DNA of 64,000 nt from positions 124,001-188,000 of the forward strand of contig NZ_JAUCZF010000003.1 of NCBI RefSeq assembly GCF_030373245.1, given 5' to 3'. Shown here piece by piece: positions 30,731 through 41,084 of this stretch. The notes under the pieces are model-generated. The model did not search any database. It had not been told where the DNA came from and was given only the letters and a program-made list of their open reading frames with translations. Numbering within the stretch: position 1 is the stretch's first letter; each line of letters begins with the position of its first letter. The DNA comes from Hydrogenophaga sp. Lineage in GTDB: Bacteria > Pseudomonadota > Gammaproteobacteria > Burkholderiales > Burkholderiaceae_C. The translations under genes and the position numbers were made by a program.

Positions 30731-32629
30731 TCATGATTCCGCACTGTCGACCGGCCACAGCAGGCTCACTCGGGTCCCGGGATGGGCTGCCTCAAGCCGC
30801 AATTCGGCGCCCATCTCGAGGGCGCGCAGTCGCATGTGAGCCATGCCGCGCCCGGGCGGTCCCGACTCAGGATCCAGCCGTCCGAGCCCCACCCCGTCGT
30901 CGGTCACACTCAATCCCACCTGGCCAGCCTCATGCCAGGTCCGCACCGCGACGCGGCGGGCCTGGGCGTGTTTGACCACGTTGGCGATCACCTCTTGCAG
31001 GCAGCGAAACAGGTGCATCACACCCTGGGCTTCCATGCCAGCGACCGGCGGTACGCCCTGCACCTGCCAGTCCAGCTCGATTCCCGAGCCTTGCAGGGCA
31101 GGCTCGATGCGTCGGCGCAGCATGCCCAGCACGGTCGGCAGGTCGCCCTCCATAGGCTCAAGTGAATCCAGCGTGAGGCGCAGCTCGTCCAACGCGTGGT
31201 TGAGCATGCCGGCCACTGCCTCGGCATCCAGGCGTGAGCCGGCGCTGCGCACCAGGCTGAGCGTCTGCACCAGCTGGCTGCCCAGGCCGTCGTGCATGTC
31301 GCGCGTCAGCCGCTGGCGCTCGGCTTCCAGCACACGCTGGGTCTGGGCCACCCGCAAGCCTTCGACGGCGGCGTGCAGCTCAGCCTCGCGCTGGTCGACG
31401 GTGCGCGCCAGCTCGGCATTGAGCCGCTTTGTCTCCTCCAATGCATCGATCGTTCGACGCAGCAACACCCAGCCCATCACAAACATCAACACCATGCTGC
31501 CTGGCGTCATCCACCGGATGTCTGCGTCGCCCGGCAGGCCCAGGTGCACCACCAGGAAGTCGCGCACCCCTGTGATCAGCGTAGCCAGCGACACCACCGC
31601 CATCAGGCGCTGGTTCACGCCCATGCGCCAGCGCACCCGCAACATGACCCGCCCCAGCGCGAAGATGCAGATCAGCACAATGGCGCCCATCCAGACCCGA
31701 TACAGCTCGTAATGATCGGTCCAGACCACCATTCCCAGCCACAGGGGCGCGATCACCATCATGCCGAGCACAAGCCGCTTTACCTGCTGCTGATCGAAGC
31801 GAAACAGTTCCGCGAGGAACAGGTAGGTCAGTCCGCAGTAAAGGGTAAAGCTGAGTTTGTGGAGGTAGTCCCAAAAACCGAACGCGCCCGGCAAAAACAT
31901 GGGCGTGGACAGCAGCAGCCGCACAGTCAGCACCAGCAGGCCTGCTGCGAGCAGGCCAAACAGCCGCTCACCAGTGTTGAGCCAAACCAGCAGCGCGAGC
32001 AGCCCGAGCGTGAACCCGGTGGCTGCCACCATCCAGGTCAGGTTGACCTGCCAGCCTTGCAGCCAGAGGTGACGCTGCTGCATGGCGTCGCGCGGACCCA
32101 CCCACACCGGTCCGAGCCCACTGATTCGCAGAGGCTGGCCCTGCAACTCGATGCGCAGCTGGTTGACCTGTCCTGGCGCGAACAGAAACTCCACCGGCAA
32201 AGGCGCGTAGTGCGAGCGCGTGCCAGTATCGGCATAGCCAGGCCCCCAGCGCCAGGCATCGGCCAACAGCTCGTGGCCGTTGAGCAGCAACCGAAAGCGA
32301 ACACCCACCCGAGGCAACAGCACCGCGAGATCGGCCACCGCTTGGTCGGACGCGACGATCTCGGCGGGCAGCTCCAGCGTGTACACGGCCTGCCCAGCCC
32401 AGTTGCGCTCTCGGTTGTTCCACACATGAGGCAGGCTGACCACCTGAGCGGGCGCCACAGACGGCGAAGGGGTCTGCAGCAGCGCATGCGTCAGCACCCG
32501 AGCGCCCTCGATGTCGGTGGATTTCGTCACCAACCCGAGCGACACCAGCAGCAGAGTCAGCAGGACCGCAGTCCAGGCGTCTACCGGCAGGCCGGACAGC
32601 AAGCGGCGGGCGCGGCCCCAGGGAATCAC
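30731..32629 (-). CDS. Membrane sensor histidine kinase (HisKA_3/NarL-type partner)
   Basis: Periplasmic beta-rich N-terminus, multi-TM region, RLTRDMHDGLGSQLVQTLSLV H-box, DDGVGLG ATPase box; GTG start overlapping response-regulator stop by 4 bp. Confidence 0.87.
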   Translation of the reverse strand: MIPWGRARRLLSGLPVDAWTAVLLTLLLVSLGLVTKSTDIEGARVLTHALLQTPSPSVAPAQVVSLPHVWNNRERNWAGQAVYTLELPAEIVASDQAVADLAVLLPRVGVRFRLLLNGHELLADAWRWGPGYADTGTRSHYAPLPVEFLFAPGQVNQLRIELQGQPLRISGLGPVWVGPRDAMQQRHLWLQGWQVNLTWMVAATGFTLGLLALLVWLNTGERLFGLLAAGLLVLTVRLLLSTPMFLPGAFGFWDYLHKLSFTLYCGLTYLFLAELFRFDQQQVKRLVLGMMVIAPLWLGMVVWTDHYELYRVWMGAIVLICIFALGRVMLRVRWRMGVNQRLMAVVSLATLITGVRDFLVVHLGLPGDADIRWMTPGSMVLMFVMGWVLLRRTIDALEETKRLNAELARTVDQREAELHAAVEGLRVAQTQRVLEAERQRLTRDMHDGLGSQLVQTLSLVRSAGSRLDAEAVAGMLNHALDELRLTLDSLEPMEGDLPTVLGMLRRRIEPALQGSGIELDWQVQGVPPVAGMEAQGVMHLFRCLQEVIANVVKHAQARRVAVRTWHEAGQVGLSVTDDGVGLGRLDPESGPPGRGMAHMRLRALEMGAELRLEAAHPGTRVSLLWPVDSAES

Positions 32630-33330
32630 AACAAGCCTCGCTCCTGCGCCACGCGGATCACCTGTACCCGGCTGTGCACCGACAGCTTGCGGTACAGATT
32701 CTTGACATGGCTATCGACCGTGGCCGGCGCGATGCTCAGTCTCAGCGCAATTTCCTTGTTCACATACCCCTGGGCCAGCAGCTGCAGCACCTCGGTTTCT
32801 CGCTGCGACAGAAGCATCTGGTCGGCCGACGAGACCGACGCAGTCTGGACAGCAGGCGGTGGATCGGCGCGAAAGCGCTTGAGGAGGCGACGCGCCAGCA
32901 GCGGGGAGATCGGTGCCCCACCCGCCCGGATCTGCTCGACCGCGAGCACCAGCTCCTGCGACGCGCAGCCCTTGAGCACGTAACCCGTCGCACCGGCCTC
33001 CAGCGCCTCGATCAGCCGCGACTCATCCCCAAACACGGTGAACACCAGCAGCTCGGCATCGGGCTTGTGCATGGCCAGGGTCCGCAACAGGGCTTCACCG
33101 CGTCCGTCGGGCAAGCCCAGGTCGACCAAAAACACGTTGGCCGGCGCGGCCAGCGCGTGTTCGCGGGCATGGGCCAGGTCGCGCGAGACCCCCAGCAGAC
33201 GCCACCCTGGCCGCAGCAACAAGGCCTCCCGAACAAACTCAAGAATGGCCGGATCGTCCTCGATCAGGTACAGGCTGGTGGAATCTCTACTGTCCGGTGC
33301 GCGCGTGCGCGCAGCGCTTTGAACTGGCAT
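32626..33330 (-). CDS. LuxR/NarL family response regulator
   Basis: LIEDDPAILEFV receiver, LSQRETEVLQLLAQGYVNKEIALRLSIAPATVDSHVKNLYRKL HTH. Confidence 0.9.
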   Translation of the reverse strand: MPVQSAARTRAPDSRDSTSLYLIEDDPAILEFVREALLLRPGWRLLGVSRDLAHAREHALAAPANVFLVDLGLPDGRGEALLRTLAMHKPDAELLVFTVFGDESRLIEALEAGATGYVLKGCASQELVLAVEQIRAGGAPISPLLARRLLKRFRADPPPAVQTASVSSADQMLLSQRETEVLQLLAQGYVNKEIALRLSIAPATVDSHVKNLYRKLSVHSRVQVIRVAQERGLL

Positions 33331-33514
33331 GTTGGCAACGTGAAAGGCGTATCCATGTCCCGCCACGATTGCGGCGGCCCCTGCATGGGTACTTTTGGCG
33401 TAATTGTCCGCGAAATGGGCGGCGAGCCCCGATCGGTGGAGTTCCCCCCCGGTACGTGCCTCGGATACAGCGTCGGGACACCGGTGAAAGCGAGCATGTC
33501 GCCCGGCCCGGAAC

Positions 33515-35635
33515 TCAGGCCACGTGGTCTTCGCCCGATGCGCCAAAAACCTGGGCTTTGAGGTGGCTGAGCTGGTCGCGCACGCTGGCGGCCTTCTCGA
33601 ACTCCAGGTTGCGCGCGTGCTCCAGCATCAGCTTTTCCAGCCGCTTGATCTCACGCGACAGGTCTTTTTCGCTCATGTCCTCGGTGCTGGCGCGCAGCGC
33701 GCTTTCGGCGGCCAGGCGATCCGCTTCTTTGCCTGCCTTTTCGCTGTAGACACCGTCAATCAGATCCTTCACCTTCTTGTTGATGCTGCGCGGCACGATG
33801 CCCATGGCCAGGTTATGCGCCACCTGCTTGGTTCGCCGGCGCTCGGTCTCGCCCATGGCGCGCGCCATGGAGTCGGTCACGCGGTCGGCATACAGGATGG
33901 CGCGGCCATTCAGGTTGCGCGCGGCCCGCCCGATGGTCTGGATCAGGCTGCGCTCGGAGCGCAGAAAACCTTCCTTGTCGGCGTCCAGAATGGCCACCAG
34001 CGAGACCTCGGGAATATCAAGACCCTCGCGCAGCAGGTTGATGCCCACCAGCACATCGAACGCGCCCAGCCGCAGGTCGCGCAGGATCTCGACCCGCTCG
34101 ACCGTGTCCACGTCGCTGTGGAGGTAACGCACCTTGACGCCGTTTTCCGTTAAATAGTCGGTCAACTGCTCGGCCATGCGTTTGGTCAGTGTGGTGATGA
34201 GTACACGCTCGTGCTTCTCCACGCGGATGCGGATTTCCTGCAGCACGTCATCTACCTGGTGCGTGGCCGGGCGCACCTCCACCTCCGGGTCCACCAGGCC
34301 GGTGGGACGCACCAGCTGCTCCACCACCTGGCCCGAATGCGTCTTCTCATAATCGGCTGGCGTCGCCGAGACAAACACCACTTGGCGCATGCGCTGTTCA
34401 AACTCTTCGAGCTTGAGTGGTCGGTTGTCCAGCGCGCTGGGCAGGCGAAATCCGTATTCGACCAGCGTGGTCTTGCGCGCGCGGTCACCGTTGTACATAC
34501 CACCGAACTGGCCCATGAGCACGTGGCTCTCGTCCAGAAACATCAGCGCGTCTTTCGGCAGGTAGTCGGTCAGCGTGGAAGGCGGTTCGCCCTCGGCGCT
34601 GCCCGACAGGTGGCGCGAATAGTTCTCGATACCCTTGCAGTGACCGACCTCGCTGAGCATCTCCAGATCAAAGCGCGTGCGCTGCTCCAGCCGCTGGGCC
34701 TCCACCAGCTTGCCCATGCCCACCAGCTGGCCCAGGCGCTCGCGCAGCTCCTCCTTGATCAGCTCCACCGCGTTGAGTACCTGTTCGCGCGGGGTCACGT
34801 AGTGGCTGCTCGGGTACACCGTGAAGCGCGGGATCTTCTGGCGCACCTTGCCGGTGAGCGGGTCGAACAGCTGCAGGGTTTCCACCTCGTCATCGAACAG
34901 CTCGATACGGATCGCCATCTCGCTGTGTTCGGCCGGAAACACGTCGATGGTATCGCCGCGCACGCGGAACTTGCCGCGCGAAAAATCCTGTTCGTTGCGC
35001 GCGTACTGCATGCGCACCAGCTGGGCGATCAGGTCGCGCTGGCCGATCTTGTCGCCCACGCGCAGCGTCATCACCATCTGGTGGTAACTCTCGGGCTTGC
35101 CGATGCCGTAGATGGCCGACACCGTGGCCACGATCACCACGTCGCGCCGCTCCAGGATGCTTTTGGTGCAAGACAGCCGCATCTGCTCGATGTGCTCGTT
35201 GATCGCGCTGTCCTTTTCGATGAACAGGTCGCGTTGCGGCACGTAGGCCTCGGGCTGGTAGTAGTCGTAGTAGCTGACGAAGTACTCGACCGCGTTCTTG
35301 GGGAAGAACTCGCGAAACTCGCTGTACAGCTGTGCGGCCAGCGTCTTGTTGGGCGCGAACACGATGGCCGGGCGGCCCAGGCGGGCGATCACGTTGGCCA
35401 TGGTAAAGGTCTTGCCCGAGCCGGTCACGCCCAGCAGGGTCTGGAACACTTCTCCGTCGTTCACGCCCTCGACCAGTTGCTCGATGGCCGTGGGCTGGTC
35501 ACCCGCCGGTGGGTAGGGCAGAAACAGCTCGAACGGCGAGCCATCGAAACGCTGGAAATTGCCCTCGGCGGGCGCCTCGGTCACGGCCTCAGGCTGCGGG
35601 GGTGATGGATGGTGACGAAGGGGGGTCGTTGACAT
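33515..35635 (-). CDS. uvrB: Excinuclease ABC subunit B
   Basis: [74 protein letters not shown]. Confidence 0.97.
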   Translation of the reverse strand: MSTTPLRHHPSPPQPEAVTEAPAEGNFQRFDGSPFELFLPYPPAGDQPTAIEQLVEGVNDGEVFQTLLGVTGSGKTFTMANVIARLGRPAIVFAPNKTLAAQLYSEFREFFPKNAVEYFVSYYDYYQPEAYVPQRDLFIEKDSAINEHIEQMRLSCTKSILERRDVVIVATVSAIYGIGKPESYHQMVMTLRVGDKIGQRDLIAQLVRMQYARNEQDFSRGKFRVRGDTIDVFPAEHSEMAIRIELFDDEVETLQLFDPLTGKVRQKIPRFTVYPSSHYVTPREQVLNAVELIKEELRERLGQLVGMGKLVEAQRLEQRTRFDLEMLSEVGHCKGIENYSRHLSGSAEGEPPSTLTDYLPKDALMFLDESHVLMGQFGGMYNGDRARKTTLVEYGFRLPSALDNRPLKLEEFEQRMRQVVFVSATPADYEKTHSGQVVEQLVRPTGLVDPEVEVRPATHQVDDVLQEIRIRVEKHERVLITTLTKRMAEQLTDYLTENGVKVRYLHSDVDTVERVEILRDLRLGAFDVLVGINLLREGLDIPEVSLVAILDADKEGFLRSERSLIQTIGRAARNLNGRAILYADRVTDSMARAMGETERRRTKQVAHNLAMGIVPRSINKKVKDLIDGVYSEKAGKEADRLAAESALRASTEDMSEKDLSREIKRLEKLMLEHARNLEFEKAASVRDQLSHLKAQVFGASGEDHVA

Positions 35636-35963
35636 CAGCAGATTGTGCGGCAGGCGCGGATGCGGTGTCGGATGCTGGGTCGCGCGGCTGGCGTACCGCC
35701 GGCCTGGCCAGGATCTCCACGTACGCCTGTACAGCGCCCGTCTTGGCCAGCGTATCGAGTTCGCCAATCAGCGCAGCCACGTGCAGGACATGCGCCACCT
35801 CCTGGCTGGCGCCGAAGCGACAATCAAAATCCCAGAAATGCATGCCCTCGGGCAACTCTCGACGGCGCTCGCGCTTCAGGTATTTGCGGATGTCGTGCTT
35901 GACGGCCTCCAGCACGCGGTCGGGATGTTTGCCTTCTGGGCGCAGAGGATAGGTTTTTCGCAT
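35589..35963 (-). CDS. DUF6172-type conserved protein
   Basis: [51 protein letters not shown]; overlaps uvrB start by about 47 bp. Confidence 0.75.
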   Translation of the reverse strand: MRKTYPLRPEGKHPDRVLEAVKHDIRKYLKRERRRELPEGMHFWDFDCRFGASQEVAHVLHVAALIGELDTLAKTGAVQAYVEILARPAVRQPRDPASDTASAPAAQSADVNDPPSSPSITPAA

Positions 35964-36024
35964 GAGGGTCCTTCGGAGCGTGCTGTCGCCCTGGGAGGAC
36001 GGAAACCGGAAACGCAGGCCCCGA

Positions 36025-36333
36025 TTATGGATCGAGCCGGATCTCGTACCCGCCCTCATCCAGATGCCGGTGCGGGCCGAACACCGCTGCCATGGCCGCA
36101 CCTTCTGCCTGCTGCCAGTGCTCCAGCACGGTGCGCTCCTCCACCGTCAGCGCCTCGGGGTCAGGCGTCTCGCCGTGCTGGCCCAGGATGGCAAGGTAGG
36201 CGGTGTAGACCGGCGCCACCAGGGCCGCGTCGCCCAGGCTGGCGTCGAGTGACTGGCGAAACAGGCGCTCGGCAGCCTCGCGCTGAGCCGGCGTGCTGCC
36301 ATCGGGTACAAAAAGCTTCAGGGAATAGGTCAT
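36025..36333 (-). CDS. Hypothetical protein, about 102 aa
   Basis: Intact ORF with balanced composition in same-strand gap; MTYSLKLFVPDGSTPAQREAAERLFRQSL. Confidence 0.55.
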   Translation of the reverse strand: MTYSLKLFVPDGSTPAQREAAERLFRQSLDASLGDAALVAPVYTAYLAILGQHGETPDPEALTVEERTVLEHWQQAEGAAMAAVFGPHRHLDEGGYEIRLDP

Positions 36334-36431
36334 CTGGCAATCTCGTGCAGGGCGCAGCGGGTCATAGGCACAATGCATTGATTATTCTCTTCGCAACACC
36401 CACCTCCAGGCAGGTGTCCGCTTCCACCTTC

Positions 36432-37025
36432 ATGCAAGTCTCCCAGCCCACACCCAGCAAAGACGAGATCGCCTTGCTGCCCGAGTTCGACCGCCTCGGA
36501 CTGGGCCAGATCACGCTGGTGGTGTCCGCCGCCCAGGCGCGGGAGGCCAGTGCGGCGCTGCGAGATCACGCCCACTGGGGCTTCGACACCGAAAGCAAAC
36601 CCACCTTCTTCAAAGATCAGGTGTCCGACGGACCTCACATCGTGCAACTGGCGACGAAGGATCACGCCTGGGTGTTTCAGTTGCAGGACCTGGCCTGCCG
36701 CGCCATCGTGGCGGATCTGCTGGCGCACGACCAGCACACCAAGGCGGGCTTTGGCCTGGGCGATGACACCAAACGCATCCAGTCCAAGCTGCGCGTGGAG
36801 CCAGCAGCCGTGCTCGAACTCAACACGGTGTTTCGCGAACGCGGCTACCGCAAGGACATGGGGGTAAAGGCTGCGGTGGCGATCCTGTTCCAGCGGCGCT
36901 TCATCAAATCGAAAAAGGCGGCCACCTCCAACTGGGCCAATCCTCACCTGAGCGAAGCTCAGCTGATCTACGCCGCCAACGACGCCTACGCAGCGGCCCG
37001 GGTGCACCTGGCACTGCAACCCTAG
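36432..37025 (+). CDS. 3'-5' exonuclease domain (DnaQ-like/RNase D type) protein
   Basis: WGFDTESKPTF..GPHIVQLAT.., NWANPHLSEAQLIYAANDAYAAARVHLAL. Confidence 0.83.
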   Translation: MQVSQPTPSKDEIALLPEFDRLGLGQITLVVSAAQAREASAALRDHAHWGFDTESKPTFFKDQVSDGPHIVQLATKDHAWVFQLQDLACRAIVADLLAHDQHTKAGFGLGDDTKRIQSKLRVEPAAVLELNTVFRERGYRKDMGVKAAVAILFQRRFIKSKKAATSNWANPHLSEAQLIYAANDAYAAARVHLALQP

Positions 37026-37237
37026 CGCGGCAGGCGCAGCGGCGTGAGCAGGTCGCTCAGACCGTTGTGATCGATTTCGTGCATGAGGGCCAGCAGGCGC
37101 CCGATCTCGCCTTTGGGAAAACCCTCGCGGGCAAACCAGTTCAGGTAGTTGCCTGGCAGGTCGGCGATGACCGTGCCTTGGTGTTTGCCAAACGGCATGA
37201 CGGTTGAGACCAGGCGCTCCAGGTCTTCGGGTTTCAT
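37022..37237 (-). CDS. DUF3820 family protein, 71 aa
   Basis: VMPFGKHQGTVIADLPGNYLNWFAREGFPKGEIGRLL. Confidence 0.8.
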   Translation of the reverse strand: MKPEDLERLVSTVMPFGKHQGTVIADLPGNYLNWFAREGFPKGEIGRLLALMHEIDHNGLSDLLTPLRLPR

Positions 37238-38052
37238 GACGTGGCGCCGCGGTCGAGCCAGCTGCGCACCACACGATTGAACTCGGCGGGGCGCTGGGTC
37301 ATCATCCAGTGGCCGGCGTCGAAGCCGTAGGCGGCGCAGCCCGGCGTGGTGCCGAGCGAGGCCAGCCAGTTGGCGGAGTGGAACATGAAGGGTTTGCGCT
37401 TGCCAAACAGGAACAGCGTCGGGATTTTCGGCCCAAACACCTTGCTGACTCGCGCCACGCCCGCAAGCCCGCCGTAGGACTTGAACCACTGCATCGCGTA
37501 GGGGTAGTTCATCTGCCAGCCCATGCGCTCGGGTGGCGTGGGACAGCCCTGCCCCTGTGCCATGAATCGCGTCATGCGGTCGCCCAAAGAGGGCCAACGC
37601 TGGCCCAGCTTCCACGCCATGGCCAACCACAGCTGGTAATAAGCGATTTTGAGCTTTTCCGTGGTCGTCAAGGCCTTGAGGTAAGCGCCCGAATTGGTGT
37701 CGCCGATGTCGGTGGCCACCACACGCAAGACGCGCTTGGGGTGGCGTGCGGCGTATTCGTAGCCAAAGAAACAGCCCCAGTCGTGCAGCAGGAGCGTCAC
37801 CGGGTCGTGCGGACTGACCTCATCCACCACCGCACCGATCAGCTCACACATCTGGTCCACCGACACCGGTCGGGCCGGCTTGGCCAGGTCGTAGCCCGGC
37901 AGCGGAAAGCGCACGCAGCGGTAGGCATCGCGCAGTGCTTCCACGGTGTCGTCCCACAGGGCGGGTGAGTCCGGCCAACCGTGCAGCATCACCACCGTGG
38001 GCCCGGCCCCCTCTGCCCGCACGCTCAAGCCCTGCACATCGGTTTCTTCCAT
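37234..38052 (-). CDS. Alpha/beta hydrolase
   Basis: VVMLHGWPDSPALWDD, LLLHDWGCFFGYEYA, C-terminal GHW; 4-bp overlap with DUF3820 gene. Confidence 0.87.
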   Translation of the reverse strand: MEETDVQGLSVRAEGAGPTVVMLHGWPDSPALWDDTVEALRDAYRCVRFPLPGYDLAKPARPVSVDQMCELIGAVVDEVSPHDPVTLLLHDWGCFFGYEYAARHPKRVLRVVATDIGDTNSGAYLKALTTTEKLKIAYYQLWLAMAWKLGQRWPSLGDRMTRFMAQGQGCPTPPERMGWQMNYPYAMQWFKSYGGLAGVARVSKVFGPKIPTLFLFGKRKPFMFHSANWLASLGTTPGCAAYGFDAGHWMMTQRPAEFNRVVRSWLDRGATS

Positions 38053-38172
38053 CACTTCCGGTCTCCTGTGTGTCCAGGGCAGATAGTAGTCGCGCTGGCT
38101 CGGACTCCGGTCGCGCACGGCACAACGCACCTCACACCCGAAGGCTGTGCAGCGTCGGCGATACTCGCCGCC

Positions 38173-38766
38173 ATGCATCGCACCATCTTCACCACGCCTG
38201 TGGTCAACACCCTGCTTCGTGGTTTTTCGGTGGCTTTTCTGCGGCTCACCGGCTGGCGCGTCGAGGGCAGCCTGCCGCCCAACACGCCCAAGAGCGTGCT
38301 GATCGCCGCCCCACACACGAGCAACTGGGATCTGCCCTACACCCTCATGGTGGCATTTGCCCTGCGGCTCACGCCGTACTGGATGGGCAAGGCCAGCATC
38401 TTCAAGGCGCCCTTCGGTGGTCTCATGCGCTGGCTGGGTGGCATCGCGGTGGACCGAAGCCGGAGCAACAACCTGGTGGCCGCGTCGGCCGAGGCCATCC
38501 GGGCGGCCGATTTTTCGCTGCAACTCATCGTGCCGCCCGAGGGCACACGCAGCCAGGCCCGACAGTGGAAGACGGGCTTCTATCACATCGCCCACACCGC
38601 TCAGGTACCCATCGTCATGGCTTACATGGACTACGCCAGCAAACGCAGTGGCCTGGGCCCTGTGTTCCTGCCCACCGGCGATATCGACGCCGACATGGCT
38701 GCCATCAAGCGCTTCTACGCGCCGTTCAAGGGCAAGAACGCCACACAGTTCCACTCGTCAGACTGA
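38173..38766 (+). CDS. 1-acyl-sn-glycerol-3-phosphate acyltransferase family (PlsC-like)
   Basis: IAAPHTSNWDLPY (HX4D-like), VPPEGTRSQARQWKTGFYHIA. Confidence 0.85.
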   Translation: MHRTIFTTPVVNTLLRGFSVAFLRLTGWRVEGSLPPNTPKSVLIAAPHTSNWDLPYTLMVAFALRLTPYWMGKASIFKAPFGGLMRWLGGIAVDRSRSNNLVAASAEAIRAADFSLQLIVPPEGTRSQARQWKTGFYHIAHTAQVPIVMAYMDYASKRSGLGPVFLPTGDIDADMAAIKRFYAPFKGKNATQFHSSD

Positions 38767-38896
38767 GCAGCACGCCGAATCTGCCGGTTAACAATTCGTT
38801 GCACCAACCGTCGGGCCACCCCGCTGAAAAGCTGCTTGAATACGAGCGTGTGTCAAACCACCCAGCTCGACCGACGCTTTTCTGCTCTGATCTCAC

Positions 38897-39247
38897 ATGG
38901 TTTCTGTTCGCAACACCCTCGGTGACAGCATCCGCGCGATGCTCGGCATCAAGCCGCCACCACCCTCGCCCGAAGCGGTGGCCACCATCCGTGAGGCGAT
39001 GTTGCAACTGCTGGGCGAAGACGGCCATGAGCGCCATCCGCAATTGCACACCCGGCTGCACCAGATTCACGACGCCCAGGGGCTGTGGCACATGCGGGTT
39101 GAGCTCTACGCCCACCTCTGCGAGCAGTACGACGAACCTCACGCGCGGGACTGCCTGGCAGCGCTGCTGCCGCTGTTCAAGGGCCAGGTGCCACGAGCGC
39201 TTCTGGACAGCGCCAGCCCGGGGGCAGGGCCTGACCGTTCCCGCTGA
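38897..39247 (+). CDS. Hypothetical protein, 116 aa
   Basis: Isolated intact ORF, helical low-complexity-free sequence, no family recognised. Confidence 0.55.
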   Translation: MVSVRNTLGDSIRAMLGIKPPPPSPEAVATIREAMLQLLGEDGHERHPQLHTRLHQIHDAQGLWHMRVELYAHLCEQYDEPHARDCLAALLPLFKGQVPRALLDSASPGAGPDRSR

Positions 39248-39262
39248 CAGGCCGGTCGTGCG

Positions 39263-40465
39263 TCAGAGCGCCTGTCCCAAGCGCTTCACGCCGTCTTCGA
39301 TCTTCTCCACCCCCACGGTGGCAAAACTGAGACGCAGTGTCGACGCGTCGGGTTGGGCAGCGTAAAACGGTGCGCCCGGCACAAATGCCACGTTGTGCTC
39401 GATCGCACGCCGTGCCAGTTCGCCTCCATCGTTGACCTTGCCACCCGCGCCGGTGAGGCGTGCCCAGATGAACAGGCCACCCTGGGGCTGCACGAAAGCG
39501 ATCGCATCGCCCAGCTCACGCCGCAGCGCGCTGCCCATGGCGGCGGCGCGCTCGGCGTACACCGCACGCACTCGCTCCAGCGCCGCCGGCAAACGACCGC
39601 TGCGGAGGTAGTGCGCCGCGGTGGCCTGGGCGAAGGTGCTGGTGTGGGCGTCGCTGAATTGCTTGCACATGGTGGCCTTGGCCAGCAGTTCTGCCGGTCC
39701 CACCATCCAGCCCACTCGCAGGCCCGGCGACAGCACCTTGGACAAAGATCCACAGTGCACCAACACCTCGCGACTGCCCGGCACCTGGGCGCTCAGCGCC
39801 AGCAGGCTGGGAGGCGGCGGTGCGCCGAAATACAGATCGCCGTACGGATCGTCCTCCACGATCAGCGTGCGGTGTTTCACCGCCATCTCCAGGACGCGGC
39901 GGCGGCGCTCCAGGCTCAGCAGCGCGCCACTGGGGTTGCCGAAGGTGGGAATGAGGTAGACGAACTTCGGCTTGTGCTCGGCAATCAGATGCTCCAGGGC
40001 GTCGGTCTGCACGCCGTCACCGTCGACCGGGGCACTGATCAGCTGTGCGCCGTAAAGGCGAAAGCACTGGATGGTGGCGAGAAAGGTCGGACCTTCGACG
40101 ATCACTTTGTCGCCGGGCGAAATCAGCGTCTTGCCCAGCAGATCGAGTGCCTGCTGACTGCCGGTGGTGACGATGAGCTGCTCGGGCGACACATCGGTCG
40201 CACCCTTGGCCTGCATGAAACCGGCAATCTGTTCGCGCAAGGGGTTGTAGCCCTCGGTAGCGCCGTACTGCAGGGCCGCACCCGGTTCGGAGGTGAGCGC
40301 GGCGTTGGAGGCCTCGCGGATGCCCTCCACATCAAACAGCGCACTGTCGGGAAACCCGCCGGCAAAGCTGATGATGCCGGGCTTGCCCAACAGCTTGAAA
40401 AGCTCGCGAATGGCGGAGGTCTCGACGTTGTTGAGGCGGTCGGCGAAAGGGGTGGTGAAGGGCAT
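39263..40465 (-). CDS. PLP-dependent aminotransferase (class I/II, 2-aminoadipate/LysN-like)
   Basis: FAGGFPDSALFD, LIVTTGSQQALDLLGK, VEDDPYGDLYF, CGSLSKVLSPGLRVGWMV; start ATG 40465. Confidence 0.88.
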   Translation of the reverse strand: MPFTTPFADRLNNVETSAIRELFKLLGKPGIISFAGGFPDSALFDVEGIREASNAALTSEPGAALQYGATEGYNPLREQIAGFMQAKGATDVSPEQLIVTTGSQQALDLLGKTLISPGDKVIVEGPTFLATIQCFRLYGAQLISAPVDGDGVQTDALEHLIAEHKPKFVYLIPTFGNPSGALLSLERRRRVLEMAVKHRTLIVEDDPYGDLYFGAPPPPSLLALSAQVPGSREVLVHCGSLSKVLSPGLRVGWMVGPAELLAKATMCKQFSDAHTSTFAQATAAHYLRSGRLPAALERVRAVYAERAAAMGSALRRELGDAIAFVQPQGGLFIWARLTGAGGKVNDGGELARRAIEHNVAFVPGAPFYAAQPDASTLRLSFATVGVEKIEDGVKRLGQAL

Positions 40466-41084
40466 GGCGGGCTCGGAAGAGGCTGAACAATCCTGGATGG
40501 TAACCAGCGGGCGCTGCCCGCGGTTTGCCCGCGGCCATACCCAGCCGGAGCACCCTGGCGCCGCCCGGTCTGATGCCTGTCGCCCGAGCGCCAGCACTGC
40601 CTGCAATGAAGCCTCGCATGGCGAATGGAGTTTCACGGAAATGGGGCCATGAGGCCGTCGAAGGCGCGGCCTACCCTGCTGGTGCAGAGTCAGGCGTTCG
40701 GCAATGCCCCGACCCCTGCCCGCGATCTGGCCATGGCCGTCAACGAAGGGGCCATGGGCGAAACCGACCCCGCGCGGTTGATCGATCGTCAAGCTCCAGG
40801 GCCTGGCCGACACGGTGGGGCAGCGCATCGTCCTGCCCATTGCGCCACTTTCATGACCCCATTCTGAACCGCCCGCCTGCGTGTCACAGAAAAGCTCCTG
40901 GTGGCAATGAGAAAAATCGGTATCCAGGGCTTTGACACCACGATCAAGCGGCGCCTGCACTCTCGGGTGGCCTGAATGGGTCTGTGAGCGCTCAAGCTGC
41001 GGCCCGAAGCAAAACAGCACGGCTTTTGTGCCGGATTTCCGGCTTTGCCGCTGGCGCCAGGCCACCAGAATCGAGCAATCTGTG

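Noticed and set aside
31292-32983. 563-aa plus-strand ORF opposite the histidine kinase
   Set aside because: Gln/His/Arg-rich shadow translation of a confident kinase gene
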